This document shows positions 32,980 to 43,987 of a stretch of 64,000 nucleotides of DNA, piece after piece. The position numbers and the translations under genes were made by a program. Where the stretch lies: contig FJOG01000006.1 of the NCBI GenBank assembly GCA_900073065.1, forward strand, positions 1,594,881-1,658,880. Direction: 5' to 3'. Positions within the stretch are counted from its first letter, which is position 1. Every line of letters starts with the position of its first letter. The notes under the pieces are model-generated. The model saw only the letters and a program-made list of their open reading frames with translations, made no database searches and was not told where the DNA came from. This stretch comes from Phialocephala subalpina (Eukaryota; Ascomycota; Leotiomycetes; Helotiales; Mollisiaceae).

Positions 32980-34200
32980 ATGTCCTATTCAGAAGACGTC
33001 TTGCACGGCGGCGACGCCATGCGATTTCATCGAGTTCGAACCCTCCGTCGAGCACTCATCGCCCTGATCGCTAGCATCCTCCTCTACATTCTCTTCGCGT
33101 ACGAACCCGTCAATATTCCGGTCCTGGCTTTCAGCCCATCTACTCCTGATGCCCCGGTATACCAGTCCCGTCCAGTATACGAATACACATCCCTATATCG
33201 TCTGAGAGCGAATATAAGCTTCGAAGAGAGGCTGGAGGAGCAGCTAGTCAGTCTTGAGAGAGAGGTTCGAAGCAAGCTGCTGAAAGAGGAGAAGGATCTG
33301 GTTGCGAAGAAAAGGATATGGCAGATCACTACACCGGACCTGGCAGAGGCATGGAAGTCCTGGATTTCACAATGGAGGGATAATAATGCGGGATGGGAAT
33401 ATAAACTTTATACCTCTCCTCCGACAGACTTGATGCCATTGTTCGACTCGATACCGCAGATTGCGGAGGCGAACCAGAAGTTCCCCAGTATAAGGGAAGA
33501 CTTGGTGCGGTATCTGATCTTATGGTACCATGGTGGATTCTACACGGCAATCGATACGTGGGATAGAGTAGCGATGAGGGACTGTCAACCTATTGTCAAG
33601 GTTGTGGAGGGGAAGAGGGATGTTAGTCTGGTAATAGGGGTGGATGACGATGAGCCATATTTGAGCTCCCAGACATTGAAACAATGGGGATGGATGAGAG
33701 GGTTTGGCTTTGGTCAAGCAGTTATGTGGGCGCCGAGGAGGTTTGATCCGATACTCAGGAGGGCGATTGTGAGGACTATAAGTCATGTCCTGGTGCAGGA
33801 GAGCCTTCCGAAAGGTAGCTGGAGTCAGAGACAACTGTCGAGGATTGGTTCGCACATCGATACATCTGGCGAAGTGAGTGGAGCTGGTATGTTCACGGAC
33901 ATTGTCTTGGAGGTGCTGAGTGAAAGTCTCGCGGATGGCCATGAAATAAGGGATCGAGATGCAGGACTAGAGAGGAGGGTGTCATGGAAGAAGTTTAGAC
34001 ATATGAAAGAGGTGATGTGGCTAGAGAGAAACCAGCTCAAGGATAAGTCGGACGAAGATATGCGAGGCCTGGCGGTCCTGCCCATCAATGTATGGGGCAG
34101 TGGGCAGACGCACAGTAAGTCCGGCCCATCTGAATCCGACGATGCGTGCGTCAACCATGTTCATGGTTGGCGACCAAAACGCCATAAGATCTTTGGTTGA
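32980..34200 (+). CDS. Glycosyltransferase family 32 (Och1/Hoc1-like), altered DXD
   Basis: A single exon gives 406 residues. A short basic N-terminus and one membrane helix (ALIALIASILLYILFAY, about residues 26-42) make it a type II Golgi protein. The GT32 domain is seen as IWQITTPDLAEAWKSW, then SIREDLVRYLILWYHGGFY. In this family GGxY is usually followed by an Asp-x-Asp metal site. Here the text reads GGFYTAIDTW, so the first Asp position is Ala190 while Asp192 remains. The rest of the fold is kept (ERRVSWKKFRHMKEV, INVWGSGQTHS). Loss of one DXD acid may weaken or remove catalysis. The Met at 33019 is a good alternative start. Confidence 0.85.
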   Translation: MSYSEDVLHGGDAMRFHRVRTLRRALIALIASILLYILFAYEPVNIPVLAFSPSTPDAPVYQSRPVYEYTSLYRLRANISFEERLEEQLVSLEREVRSKLLKEEKDLVAKKRIWQITTPDLAEAWKSWISQWRDNNAGWEYKLYTSPPTDLMPLFDSIPQIAEANQKFPSIREDLVRYLILWYHGGFYTAIDTWDRVAMRDCQPIVKVVEGKRDVSLVIGVDDDEPYLSSQTLKQWGWMRGFGFGQAVMWAPRRFDPILRRAIVRTISHVLVQESLPKGSWSQRQLSRIGSHIDTSGEVSGAGMFTDIVLEVLSESLADGHEIRDRDAGLERRVSWKKFRHMKEVMWLERNQLKDKSDEDMRGLAVLPINVWGSGQTHSKSGPSESDDACVNHVHGWRPKRHKIFG

Positions 34201-34495
34201 TGCGTTCTTAATGATACCCCCAAATGTTTAATTGTAATCATTGATAACTTGCTTGTCCATTTTGCTGCGTGTATTGCATTGAATTTCTGATATTTTGCGT
34301 GTTCTATGCTGAACTTCGGTTTGATCCTTCACTGAGGACACGAACTTGATCAGATTATCGTCTGGTGCAGCCTCTGATCCAACTCGATCAAGGCCACCAT
34401 CAAGTGATACATCCATTAATTACACTTACAATTAAATTCCGAAACTCCATGCTGCAACCCAAAGCAGAAAACTCCGGTTCCCGTGGAGCACCTGC
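34201..34495. other. Convergent intergenic region
   Basis: Between two 3' ends; nothing else seen. Confidence 0.4.
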
Positions 34496-36223
34496 TTAAT
34501 CCTGCATGGCAGTCTTCAGCTCCAATGGGGCCACGCAAGGATCCTTCGAGAATGTGGTCTGCACTCCCGCCCAAATAGCAGTCTCTCCTCCTGAAAGACC
34601 CCGCGTGGACTTTCTATCGAAATCCTTCTTGACCTTGATAGCAGCAGCAACGTCCGTGAAGACGATCGTTGCATTTCCACCATTGTAAAGCCAAATCAGC
34701 TGAACACAATCACCGCCAACCAATTTCTCACAGAGATCCTTCAACTGGCGTTGACCGAACATAAAGAAGAAGCCAGCCTTGACGATGGTAAGGCGACGAG
34801 TGGCAAACATCGGGTGTCCCATAGCCGCAAGAGTGTCCTCAATACCAACGACTTGCTCGGCTCTCGCATGCTCGACGATGAAGCGGAAGCGATTTGGCCT
34901 ACTCTCACGCTTCTCTCTTTCCAGAACTTCCTCGAAGGCTGCAGCGTCCTGAGCGAATTGGAAGATAACACCGCAATATCGTTGCTTCGCCTCTGCATCG
35001 AATCCGAATTGCAACTTGACGAGTGGTCCTTCCTTGACGGCGTTCGTGATGTCGGCTGCGGTAATGTTTTGTGGGAGGTTGAGGAGGAATACAAGGCGTT
35101 GTGCGTCACGCTCGGAGATTTTGACAACGCTAGGAATACGTCTAACGGGCTTGAGACGGGGACCGGCGGACTTGTGCTGGGGCTTGAGATCGATGACGTT
35201 GGATCCGGATCCAGTCGCACTCAAGGCTTTACCGGCAATGTTGGCCCATGAGGAAGCTTGCGTAGTGAATGTGTCCTTCTTGTCCTTGGTGGGCGAGGTG
35301 AGGGGTGATTGGGTGGGTGCTGGGATTTCCGGAGACTGGATATCCGTTCCATCATCAGTAGTCGCGACCGAAGCGGCATCAGTGTCCTGGACCCTGATAG
35401 TAGGAGGAAATTTGAAGTCGGTAAGCATTGGAGTCTTCTCGTCGCTGGTATCAGGGATAGGCGATGGATGACCATGATACAATCGTCGCTCAAGAGTGTT
35501 GTCGAATTCGAATTCTTCCTCGCTATACTCCATCTCCATCTCTGGCTGCTCAGCCAACGGTTGCTGATTGACCAAGGTAAGTGTTCGTCCCGGTGGAAGA
35601 CTCTTGCTGACAGCCAAACAGCCACCCTCCAGAGTCCTGCCATGCAACTGATCCATCGCCATCAGCGCGTCCGCCTCACTAGCCATGATAACCCATCGAA
35701 ACGTCTTCTCAGCGCTCAAGCTGATCAAGATCGGAAACTTGTCAACTTGTCCCCATAATCCGAATATTGTCTTCAAGGGACCCGTGGGACCAGCCTTCCA
35801 GAAATCAGGAACGCCGTGAACGTATAGGGCTCGACCTTGGGATTCTTCGTTCGCGTACTTGGCTGGAATGCCGGGGATGTCGTGCGCGGGGTTGAGGAAA
35901 GCATCAGTGATATAAATATCTTCTGCTTCGACGTGGTACTCGTAGTCGTCGTTGTATGGTTGCATTGGAGGCGCGTCGGAGGCGATCATGTCCCATTGAT
36001 ACGCCATTGTGGTGAGTGATTGTTTGTATTCTGCAAGGAGCAATTTCTGCGCTTTTGTTAGAACTGAATCTCCAACAAGGACTGGGAGATTCAGACTCAC
36101 GGTTTGTGTTGCGAGATGATGAGTGTTGGAAAGGTCGAGAGATCGAGGTGCGTTTGTTGTGTTGACTTGAGATGGAGCTAAGGTTCTTAAGCGAGGACTG
36201 AGTGTCCGGAACGAACTTGACAT
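34496..36223 (-). CDS. RNA-binding protein with three RRM-like domains
   Basis: A single exon on the minus strand gives 575 residues. A first RRM-like domain lies at about 130-210 (GRALYVHGVPDFWKAG as strand 1, FRWVIMASEADALMAMDQLHG as the RNP-1 side). A second is at about 384-462 (RLVFLLNLPQNITAADI, GVIFQFAQDAAAFEEVL). A third is at about 485-545 (LTIVKAGFFFMFGQRQLKDL, NATIVFTDVAAAIKVKKDF). The linker from about 230 to 370 is acidic and Ser/Thr/Pro-rich. The RNP motifs are divergent, so RNA binding is likely but not certain. I do not recognise the orthologue. Met73 (MAYQWDM) is an alternative start. The first 85 nt of the reading frame and leader appear partly duplicated just upstream (36361-36450). 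Confidence 0.8.
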   Translation of the reverse strand: MSSSFRTLSPRLRTLAPSQVNTTNAPRSLDLSNTHHLATQTVSLNLPVLVGDSVLTKAQKLLLAEYKQSLTTMAYQWDMIASDAPPMQPYNDDYEYHVEAEDIYITDAFLNPAHDIPGIPAKYANEESQGRALYVHGVPDFWKAGPTGPLKTIFGLWGQVDKFPILISLSAEKTFRWVIMASEADALMAMDQLHGRTLEGGCLAVSKSLPPGRTLTLVNQQPLAEQPEMEMEYSEEEFEFDNTLERRLYHGHPSPIPDTSDEKTPMLTDFKFPPTIRVQDTDAASVATTDDGTDIQSPEIPAPTQSPLTSPTKDKKDTFTTQASSWANIAGKALSATGSGSNVIDLKPQHKSAGPRLKPVRRIPSVVKISERDAQRLVFLLNLPQNITAADITNAVKEGPLVKLQFGFDAEAKQRYCGVIFQFAQDAAAFEEVLEREKRESRPNRFRFIVEHARAEQVVGIEDTLAAMGHPMFATRRLTIVKAGFFFMFGQRQLKDLCEKLVGGDCVQLIWLYNGGNATIVFTDVAAAIKVKKDFDRKSTRGLSGGETAIWAGVQTTFSKDPCVAPLELKTAMQD

Positions 36224-37331
36224 TGAGGTGAGGCTTTTGCTACTAGAATTGTCAAACGTCGGTTACGGACATTCTGCTATGGCTTATTCGCATTCGCGTT
36301 CTTGGATGGGCTATGACGCCTGCATACCTCATTCCACTGGAGTTTGCTTTGGTCAGAGATCTCCTTAAGCGAGGACCCCTGGATGTCCAAAGAAGCTTTG
36401 GACATCGAGATTGTACTTTTGCTACTACCATTCCCAGTCCTAAGCTACGGAAATTGGTCTAACTGTTAGCCAAGAAGATTCTCTTATTGTCTAGACGATG
36501 GTGATTCTCTCAAGTCTTGTGCTCCTAAAGATCTGTCATGTGATTCTGAGCCATTGAATTCTAGATTGCCTGAAAATTGGGTAGTAGTTGAAGCACCTCG
36601 ATCATATGTCTGGTTTAGAAACATACGTTTCATTGAGCTGTTAATCTAAGGGCTAAAGATGATTGCCTGCGCCTCAGTTTGTGGCTTCAGGTTCTCGTGA
36701 GACATTTGTTTTGATTCATTGCAAGATTGTCGGAATACACCCTCCGAAAGAAGACCCTTTTCCAAGAAGAATTGACGAACAGTAGTCCTTCAGACTACCT
36801 TGATTGTGGAGATAGCTTCCTGCTCTTCCAAGGCCTTTCAAGAGGATCAATATATGACAGCTGTGGCATCATGGGGCATGCTTCCTGACTGTTTCTTCTT
36901 TCCCAGGCTCAGCCATAGAATCTGTTCGATTCCTGAACTATCAATGAATATGAATAAGCCTTGCGCGCAAGTGTGTGCCTCTCCCGATAATGAGGTACGA
37001 CGCATGTATCAAAGGACGCTTTCATAGTTTGCTTGTGAGATTCGCCTTTCTATATTTGGTAGGACACAAGGGTGCTCCTTTAGCATTTCCCATTTCCGCA
37101 GAAGAAATTCGCAATTTATAATCTACAAATGAACTTCAGTCATTGTCTTATTCGAGCTGCTTCGTTTGTGTTGACCTTCCCACCCCGTCTAACTTTTTTC
37201 ACACCTCAACACGCATTCTTTGATGCCATCTAATAAAATGCCTCCTCACTTCCATGAATCTGGAATCTCATTAAAGTTCCAGCTTTGATTGGATCAGTAT
37301 TCTAAACTGCCAATTTGCCGTTGCAATCACC
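36224..37331. other. Intergenic region with a partial upstream duplication
   Basis: 36361-36450 resembles 36184-36267, the start of the RNA-binding gene, including an ATG-TCC start and a cttttgctacta leader. No independent gene supported. Further downstream nothing seen. Confidence 0.5.
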
Positions 37332-38491
37332 ATGCCGCTCTTTCTGCTCTCAGCAACAGGCGTTCGGAATGTCCCACCACCACCAGACCTTCCCACCAAA
37401 CTGGTCTCCGAGACCAAGTTCGAGGTTCGCGGTTTGTCACCCGACACTAGAATCAGAGTCTTCGGCACAGACTTCCATGTTCACTCAGCCATTTTTAAAG
37501 GTAAACTCGAATTACTTCTACAAGTTCCTCAATTCAGCAGACAAGCAGCAACTTGGCGAGAACACCGGAGATTTCAAGTACATATGGACGACGATTATTG
37601 ATTCCGATGGAAAGGGCTGGGGTTTAGAAGATATTAGGACTGCCGAGGTGAGGCTTTGTTACTGGTATCTATGATTTATGCTGACCATGCAACAGGATAC
37701 GACTCCGAGGTTGTTGAAAGTAACCTTTGATCATACACAACAGACCGCGGCATTTCATAATCTGCTCTGCGCTGTGTATGGCAAGGCATACGAATTGGCC
37801 TCGGCACAACAACTGATTCTCATGACGGAGCTTGCGGATTGTTATCGTGCCCTTCCAATGCTGTCGAAAGCAGTGTACAAAGCTTTGATCGAGAATGACA
37901 TCCACGTAAGTGATTGCACAGGCCAGCTTCTTACGATGGGCATACTTTTCTGACTTAGCGCAGATTTGCACCTACGCAGATGAACTGCTTCCAGCGGCCA
38001 CCAAACTTTGAAATGCCTCTCTCTTCCGAGATTGTGTCATTTACATATCCGGAAGAACTCTGACCCACGACCGTGTTGACAACGATGATCTTGCTCTGTC
38101 TATCAAGTTCGGTGACCGACCAAAAGTCCTCCTCGAAGTTATCAACAAGGCGAGGATGCAGGTGTTAACTCACGTGGTCGAAGCCCAAAAAGCAGTGTTC
38201 CACTTGCTGACAGTATCGCAATGGTTCAAGAAAGCTCACTCCGAATTGAGCTTCGAGTGGACAGTTGAGCTTCCAATCTATTACCGTGCTGTGGTTTCAC
38301 TGCAGGAAACTCGTAGTCGCGAGTGGGATGTGTCGGAGTTCAGATCAGCACTGAAGAACCTGCTGAAGAATAACTTGGCTTTCGACAGGCAGGAATGGTG
38401 TGCAGGCGAGTCTAAGTCTCCGGATTACTTCCTTTGTGCTTGGATCAAAGATGAGGATCTGCCTTGGAAAGTCGACGAAGAAGATTGGTGA
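37332..38491 (+). pseudogene. BTB-like family member 2, disrupted
   Basis: Aligned to its relatives, exons would be 37332-37647, 37696-37905 and 37964-38491. The core starts SPDTRIRVFGTDFHVHSAIFK as in member 3, but the continuation (NSNYFYKFLNSADKQQL) is in another frame, so one base is gained or lost near 37497-37503. In the last exon an in-frame TGA at 38009-38011 stands where relatives have Arg (KLRHRLLFRE in member 1, SLRNERLFKE in member 3; here KL-stop-NASLFRD), as if CGA had become TGA. The 3' end still encodes the family box DEDLPWKVDEEDW. Two lesions point to a pseudogene; a sequencing error could explain one. Confidence 0.7.
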
Positions 38492-39341
38492 GAGGTGGGT
38501 GGGGATAACATGGTGGGAGAGTCTTTCGTGGAAGTTGCACGCATTTTTACCGAAAAGGGAGGGCATGGTCGACTACTACCTTGCTCGTTTCCAACTCAAT
38601 GAGTAAGTGTCTCCAAGCATGGAGTCTTTAGGACTGGATGAGAACGACGAGACTGACTCTGTTAGAACACCCCGCAATACCCCTCACTCAAAACAAAATT
38701 ATTCTAAGAAACGCCTAGAGTATCGCTGGCAAGGCACGCGGATAAGAGACATTTCCAACAGTGGCGGGGAGATTGAAATGAATCAGTTTGTGACATACGC
38801 TCACTAGTGTCTTTTGTTTTGCTTCGTTGAAGTCGTCACCTCTCCGCTGAAAAAGGACTGCGTTTGTTGAAGCCTTGTTTCTATGTTGGCTTCGTAAGTA
38901 GGCTGGCAATCATATCGAGAACCTCATTGATTCTTCATCACAAAGAAGTTGCTAGATTTTTATTTGTTTTTGTTCGATTCAATGCGTTTGTGCTCTTCAA
39001 TCTAAAATCATGCTTGTAGCAAGTGATGCATTTATATGCAACATGGTGGCATATTTCTTTTCATAGAACGAGTGTCTTTGTTCTCACTGTCTTGAATTCA
39101 TGGCATGGCTTATTTCCTTCCTACTCGGATTGCAGCTCCTGACCACGCGACCTCAAAGACGCGTCTAGCACAACCCCCTCCCTTCCTTTCCATTTTTCTA
39201 CACAACAATCCGTCACGGATTATGAGCACAGCCATCAGTACACTGACAACCGATTCACCGACGGCTCCTCTTTGAGGATATCGACTTCAACTGATCTCCG
39301 CCAAAAAACACTTAGAGCGGACTTCAAGGTCGCAGTACACG
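38492..39341. other. Intergenic region between BTB-like copies
   Basis: Flanks of the two BTB-like genes; nothing else seen. Confidence 0.45.
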
Positions 39342-40482
39342 ATGCCAACCTCAAAAAGAAAGCGGCCGATCGTCCACGAGTTATTCGCTCCTGGCTTGAA
39401 ACCAGATGTTCGGCTCAAAGTCTTTGGTACCTCAGAATATCACGTCCATAGCGTGTTGCTGAAGCTTTATTCCGGATTCTTCCTAAAATTCTTGGACTCT
39501 CCGGAAAAGAAAGTCCCTGCCTCTCCAGAGTTCGCCTATGAATGGATCACGCAAATTGACGATGATGATGGATGGCACCTGGTTGCAGCCCAAGCTGCGC
39601 CCCAAAAGGTATGTTATCTCTCCTCGCCTGATGCTCATTGTTTGGGTCCCCTGCCAGTTTGCGAACGCGAGGAATGTCCTGATTCCAACCATCGGGACCC
39701 CGCAAGCACTTTGGATTGTCCCACACTGACACGGTGTATCATAGACTGGAAGTCTCCATGACCAGAAAAAGCAATCGCAACAAGAGGATGCTTTCCACGC
39801 CCTCATACAAGCTATCTACAACATGCCTTACATGATCTACCGTGCGGAAGAGCTTGCAGCCTTGTTCGAGCTGGCGGACTATTACTGCGCATTAAGGATT
39901 GTCTCTCGTACCCTCGATGAAGCGATAACGTACGGAGAAGAGGAAGGAGTTTTCTGGGGCTTGAAAGAGAATCCCTGCAGATTTCTTCAGCTAGCTATCA
40001 GTCTGAGAAATGAAAGACTCTTTAAAGAATGTCTTTGTCTGTCGCTCGGTCCATGGACTGATCCAGTATTCCGCAAAGGCGCAACTGGAGAGGTATGGCA
40101 GATCTGCGAAAAAGCCTGTTCGAAGATTTACGCGAGGATGGGAAGAGTCAACGAGAGACTGTTGAAGAGAATGCATCAACTTGCAAGGAATGACCCGGCA
40201 GCGAGAGACAAGATGCTAGAATACATGAAGAAAGTCAGTCTCAACTTTACCGACTCCTCCCCTGACAAGATGTACCTCCCCCAGTACTATCGCAAGCTAT
40301 GGAACTTCAAGTCAAATGATGGCAAACAGTTGTTTCGGGACGCAATGGAAGGTTTGATAGACAACACATTGACACTTGCAAGAGACTCCAAAGCTGGCCA
40401 AGGAGACTTCATCGATTTCTTCCTCTGCGAGTCTCTGGAATACGAGGAAATTCCTTGGGATCTGGATGAGGATCATTGGTAG
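39342..40482 (+). CDS. BTB/POZ-like domain protein, family member 3
   Basis: Two exons (39342-39608, 39745-40482; intron 136 nt, acceptor TCATAG chosen because it keeps frame) give 334 residues. A BTB-like core near the N-terminus: LKPDVRLKVFGTSEYHVHS followed by LLKLYSGFFLKFLDSPEKK. The helical second half (AEELAALFELADYYCALRI, RNERLFKECLCLSLGPW) matches member 1 in order. It ends YEEIPWDLDEDHW, the box shared by all three copies. The long N-terminal Pro-rich part of member 1 is absent. Intact, so probably a working copy; the function is unknown. Confidence 0.78.
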
Positions 40483-41042
40483 ACGAGTGGTCTCGGCGCA
40501 CATTTGCTCACGCCTTCAGGGAGAACTGCAGGGCACGGTTTTGGTTGTAGACGGGCTATGAGATATCATCAGCATGGGCTTTGCATTACACGTGTTGATA
40601 GCTGTAAGGGTCGAGAACGGGGGAAGTATGGAAGGTAGCCAAGATATGAGCTCGATAAACTATAGCTGGGTGGTACATCGTCCCACGGTCTAGAAGATCT
40701 TAATTGAAGCGTGGCTGTACTTATTCAACTGGTGCGATGAGCAACTTAAGACCATGATAAAACTTCAAGCTTCAGTTTCCATTTTCATGAAACTTTCGAT
40801 CTCCAGAAAATCAATAAACCATCCATCCACGAGTACATGCTTGTGAGAGTAACAAGAGACAGAAAACCCCCCTTGGCTTCAAAGCTGAATGTCTGTCAGA
40901 CCTTTGTATCTTTCCTCCGCTAATATGCCGAACAGCCACCATCATTTTATGCGTTACTCCATTCCAACCAAAGACCATGACATGACGATCGCAGCTGCAT
41001 ACCTATTCCGAAACTCGCTGTGTCCGATAGCGAGAAGAACTC
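40483..41042. other. Convergent intergenic region
   Basis: Between the BTB-like and ZZ-finger 3' ends. No gene supported. Confidence 0.4.
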
Positions 41043-42374
41043 TCAAATGTTTCGTTCAACGAAGCTTGAATGTCCATGCCGATGCCAAACAACACCGTAG
41101 CAATCTGGGCAGAAATCGAAGTTCGAGCATTCTCGACATTTGTACCGTTTGTCGTGGTAGTAATACTATTCGGAATGAGCACATGCAGATCATCATTGAG
41201 ACCACTTACCTTCTTATCACAGCCGTCACATCTCCAGTCCCAGTTATGCGACTCAGGAATTGGAGCTGAACTTGGCCGCAGAGGATTATCGATTCCGAGT
41301 CCTCCTTTAGTTAGTGGAGGTTCTGCATCGATGACCTCAACCGTGACTCCTTCGCTTTCAGACAGGGAGTCATGGTCACTGATGTCCAATTCGTGATCTT
41401 CGTCAAACCACTGCAGAGTTTAACATCAACGTCCGCCATTATACCGGAATCAGAAGTCGTACCTGAGACAGAATGTTGTCGACTTCTTCAGAAGCTTCCT
41501 CCCGCGAAGGAGGCTTGGCTTCTGCTTCCCCTTTCTTCTTCATCTCTTCTCGCTCCCTCATAATTTCTGGCATCGTTCTGTAGTAGCGCGTAGTCTCCGT
41601 TGTTATTGGTTTCAGGAGCTTCATGGAGAAGTAGGGGCTGCGTCGCATATTCTCCAGACTCTGCTTCTGTTGGTTCGAGGTCTCGAAACGGCGGGATGAT
41701 TTCCTTTCTCTTCTGAAATATTCCATTTCGGGCCTCGTAGGCGGCTGCTCCACAGGCTTCAATGTCAAAGTAGCTTCATAGGTCACAGTTTGAGCGCCAC
41801 TGCCAGGAGTCTTCATATTGATTTGTAATGGCATGTGCTGCATCACTCCTTGCAGGCTACCCATCGGTATGGGAGATGTTGTTGCGACAGGTTGCTTCGC
41901 GGGGAGTTGATACTGCCAGCATGTAGTCATGAACATGAACATATGCTGCACTTGCCTCAAGTTCTCTTGATGCTTGGCAATCTTTTTTTGGCTACCGAAT
42001 GCGTATTTGAGTCGGTCTCCATAGTCTGGTTTCTTGGATCCGTGTGGAATCATCTCGTCGATGTCTTTCAATATGGCTCGACACTTTAGCGGATGAGTTG
42101 TTGTTGAGAATTGGATATGGGGGAGGGAGCATACTTGCATGACCAGCGTAGAGGCATCCTGCTGAAATCGTGGGGGGAATTCTGCTCCTGTGCCATCGAT
42201 GCTTCTGGAAAAGACATCTACGAGACCAGCACACATGGTAACTTGTCCTGCAATCTCTAGCATTTCTTTTGGAGCTGAGCTGAAAGCACGATATCTGTCT
42301 GTGAGGGAGCTTGCAAGCTTATTTGCAGTTTCAGCAAGAGCTACTGCACCGACGGTGATGGAGAACGGATCCAT
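41043..42374 (-). CDS. Fungal STAND-type N-terminal domain protein with C-terminal ZZ zinc finger
   Basis: Four exons on the minus strand (42374-42135, 42083-41463, 41410-41210, 41165-41043) give 394 residues; all introns are 44-52 nt and phase 0. The N-terminus MDPFSITVGAVALAETANKL is the start of the fungal N-terminal domain found on STAND/NLR-like proteins. A basic, Arg/Lys-rich middle follows. The C-terminus, built across the last intron, is a ZZ-type finger: WRCDGCDKK, then YKCRECSNFDFCPDCYG and HRHGH. This gives CxxC, CxxC and CxxC pairs with a His pair. No NTPase or repeat domain lies between. The start was set at MDPF because that is how the family begins; an upstream in-frame Met at 42509 is less likely. 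Confidence 0.8.
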
Positions 42375-43276
42375 GATGCGTGGTATTGCGAAGGGAGAAA
42401 GACTAGGCAATGATAGTGTGGTATGCTTGACATGAGAAAAGCTTTTCTTGATTCTCTCTGGGAGTCTCAGGCATTTCATGTACTCTCTCGGGGTATTGCT
42501 CAGCCTCACTGCAGCTTGCCTCCGAAAGCTGGGCCTTGACCAGATTCAGACTAGCGCAGATGCAACAGGGCTGAGATGGTGGAAAACATGCGGAGGAGTA
42601 GCCGTCATTCGGGACTCGAAAGAATACCGTGTGATGATCAGAAGATAATGATATATCCCCCTGGATTGTATGCGGACTCCGCTTGAAGTCTCGCTCTAGA
42701 GGTAGGTTCTACGGCAGATGCTGCGATCAGTATAGGAATGACTGCAGATGTTAGTAGATATCTGACTGGTTTGTTGTTTAGACCCTTCCTAGATACAGCC
42801 TCCAGAAAAACGCTCGCAGGTTGTGCATTGAAAATTCGAGTATCACTTGAATGCTCTTGGTAATGTCCGGCCCGTATCTGTGCTCTGACGAGATGCTCTA
42901 ACGTCACAGCTCTTCAGAAGGCTAGATTTGTATCGATCTTCGGCTGAGTAGCTATTTGAATAGCAGTCTGACTCCTCGAACAAGTAAGGTCACTCTGGAG
43001 TGGGTACGAGGAGTTTCGAAGAGCCGTTGCGATATTCTCGAGGTATGCAGGACTTCACAACAGTCGAATCGGGGTGTCTGAGAAAGGTTGTCGAATTGTA
43101 TCACACGCGAAGAGTGACTATCGTAGCAATTGCCCACCAGCCCATTCTTCTTCGCCCAGTATGTGTCTCTATTCCCATTTCCCAGTCCAGCCCATAACCG
43201 CAAATCTGTGACCGTATTAGCACCCCACCTTGGATCCTGCATGGACTTATCGTACCAAGAACTCCTCAATATGCAT
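42375..43276. other. Intergenic region
   Basis: Promoter of the ZZ gene and the 3' flank of RPS21. No gene supported. Confidence 0.45.
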
Positions 43277-43622
43277 TTATCGCTGGCTGCTTCCGCTCCA
43301 GACGTTCTTCAGAAGACCATCTCGTTGTGCCAATCGGTTCAATGAATCGTCGCTCTCGCCCATTGCTCGTACGAAACCGCAAAGTGCGTAGACTTGGCTC
43401 TCCCCGGTGAATCGGCCGTTCTCATCAACCTTGCCGACCGAGATCTGGACAGACGCATGGTCCTTGGCCTTGATGATTCTGTTGGTAGCGCTGCATTTGC
43501 GTGGGACGTAGCTGTAAAGAGTGCAAGTCAGTCTTCGATTCCACGTTTTGCAATGTTCCGGTGTCGCGCATAGATTCTGCATATACGTACAGGTCGACGA
43601 GTTCTCCCTTATCGTTCTCCAT
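43277..43622 (-). CDS. rps21: 40S ribosomal protein S21
   Basis: Cytosolic small-subunit protein. Two exons on the minus strand (43622-43591 and 43511-43277; 79-nt intron, GTACGT donor) give 88 residues, the normal fungal length. The start [17 protein letters not shown] is rebuilt across the intron, followed by [25 protein letters not shown] and [15 protein letters not shown], all typical of eS21. An intron right after the first ten codons is common in ribosomal protein genes. Confidence 0.96.
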
Positions 43623-43987
43623 TTTGGCGGTATTTATGCAGTGTGGATTGACTGAACGGCGCTGGAAGTGTAGATTTGGTGTCGACAATTTTCGAGATTC
43701 TGTAAATGCTTCCGTCGTGGGCTTGAAAAAAAGCTAGACCAAAAGAGGGTTGGACTTAGCGAGCGACTAGAATCACGTGCTAGCGTGCGAGTCTCCGGCG
43801 ACCCACAAGTTTTTCGTCTGTTGATTTTGTGGAGTCGCGACAACAACAACTTTCATCCGAATATACTTTCCCAATCTGTCGGCCTCTCCTCACCAATTTG
43901 AGGATGCGAGTGCCTGAAGTATAAACACTGTCGCTCATCCCGTTTCTCTCGAGTCGCGCCTGGCGCAAAGGCTATTTTCCAAGCAAG
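43623..43987. other. Divergent promoter region (RPS21 / SLX4)
   Basis: 365 bases shared by two divergent starts. No gene seen. Confidence 0.5.
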
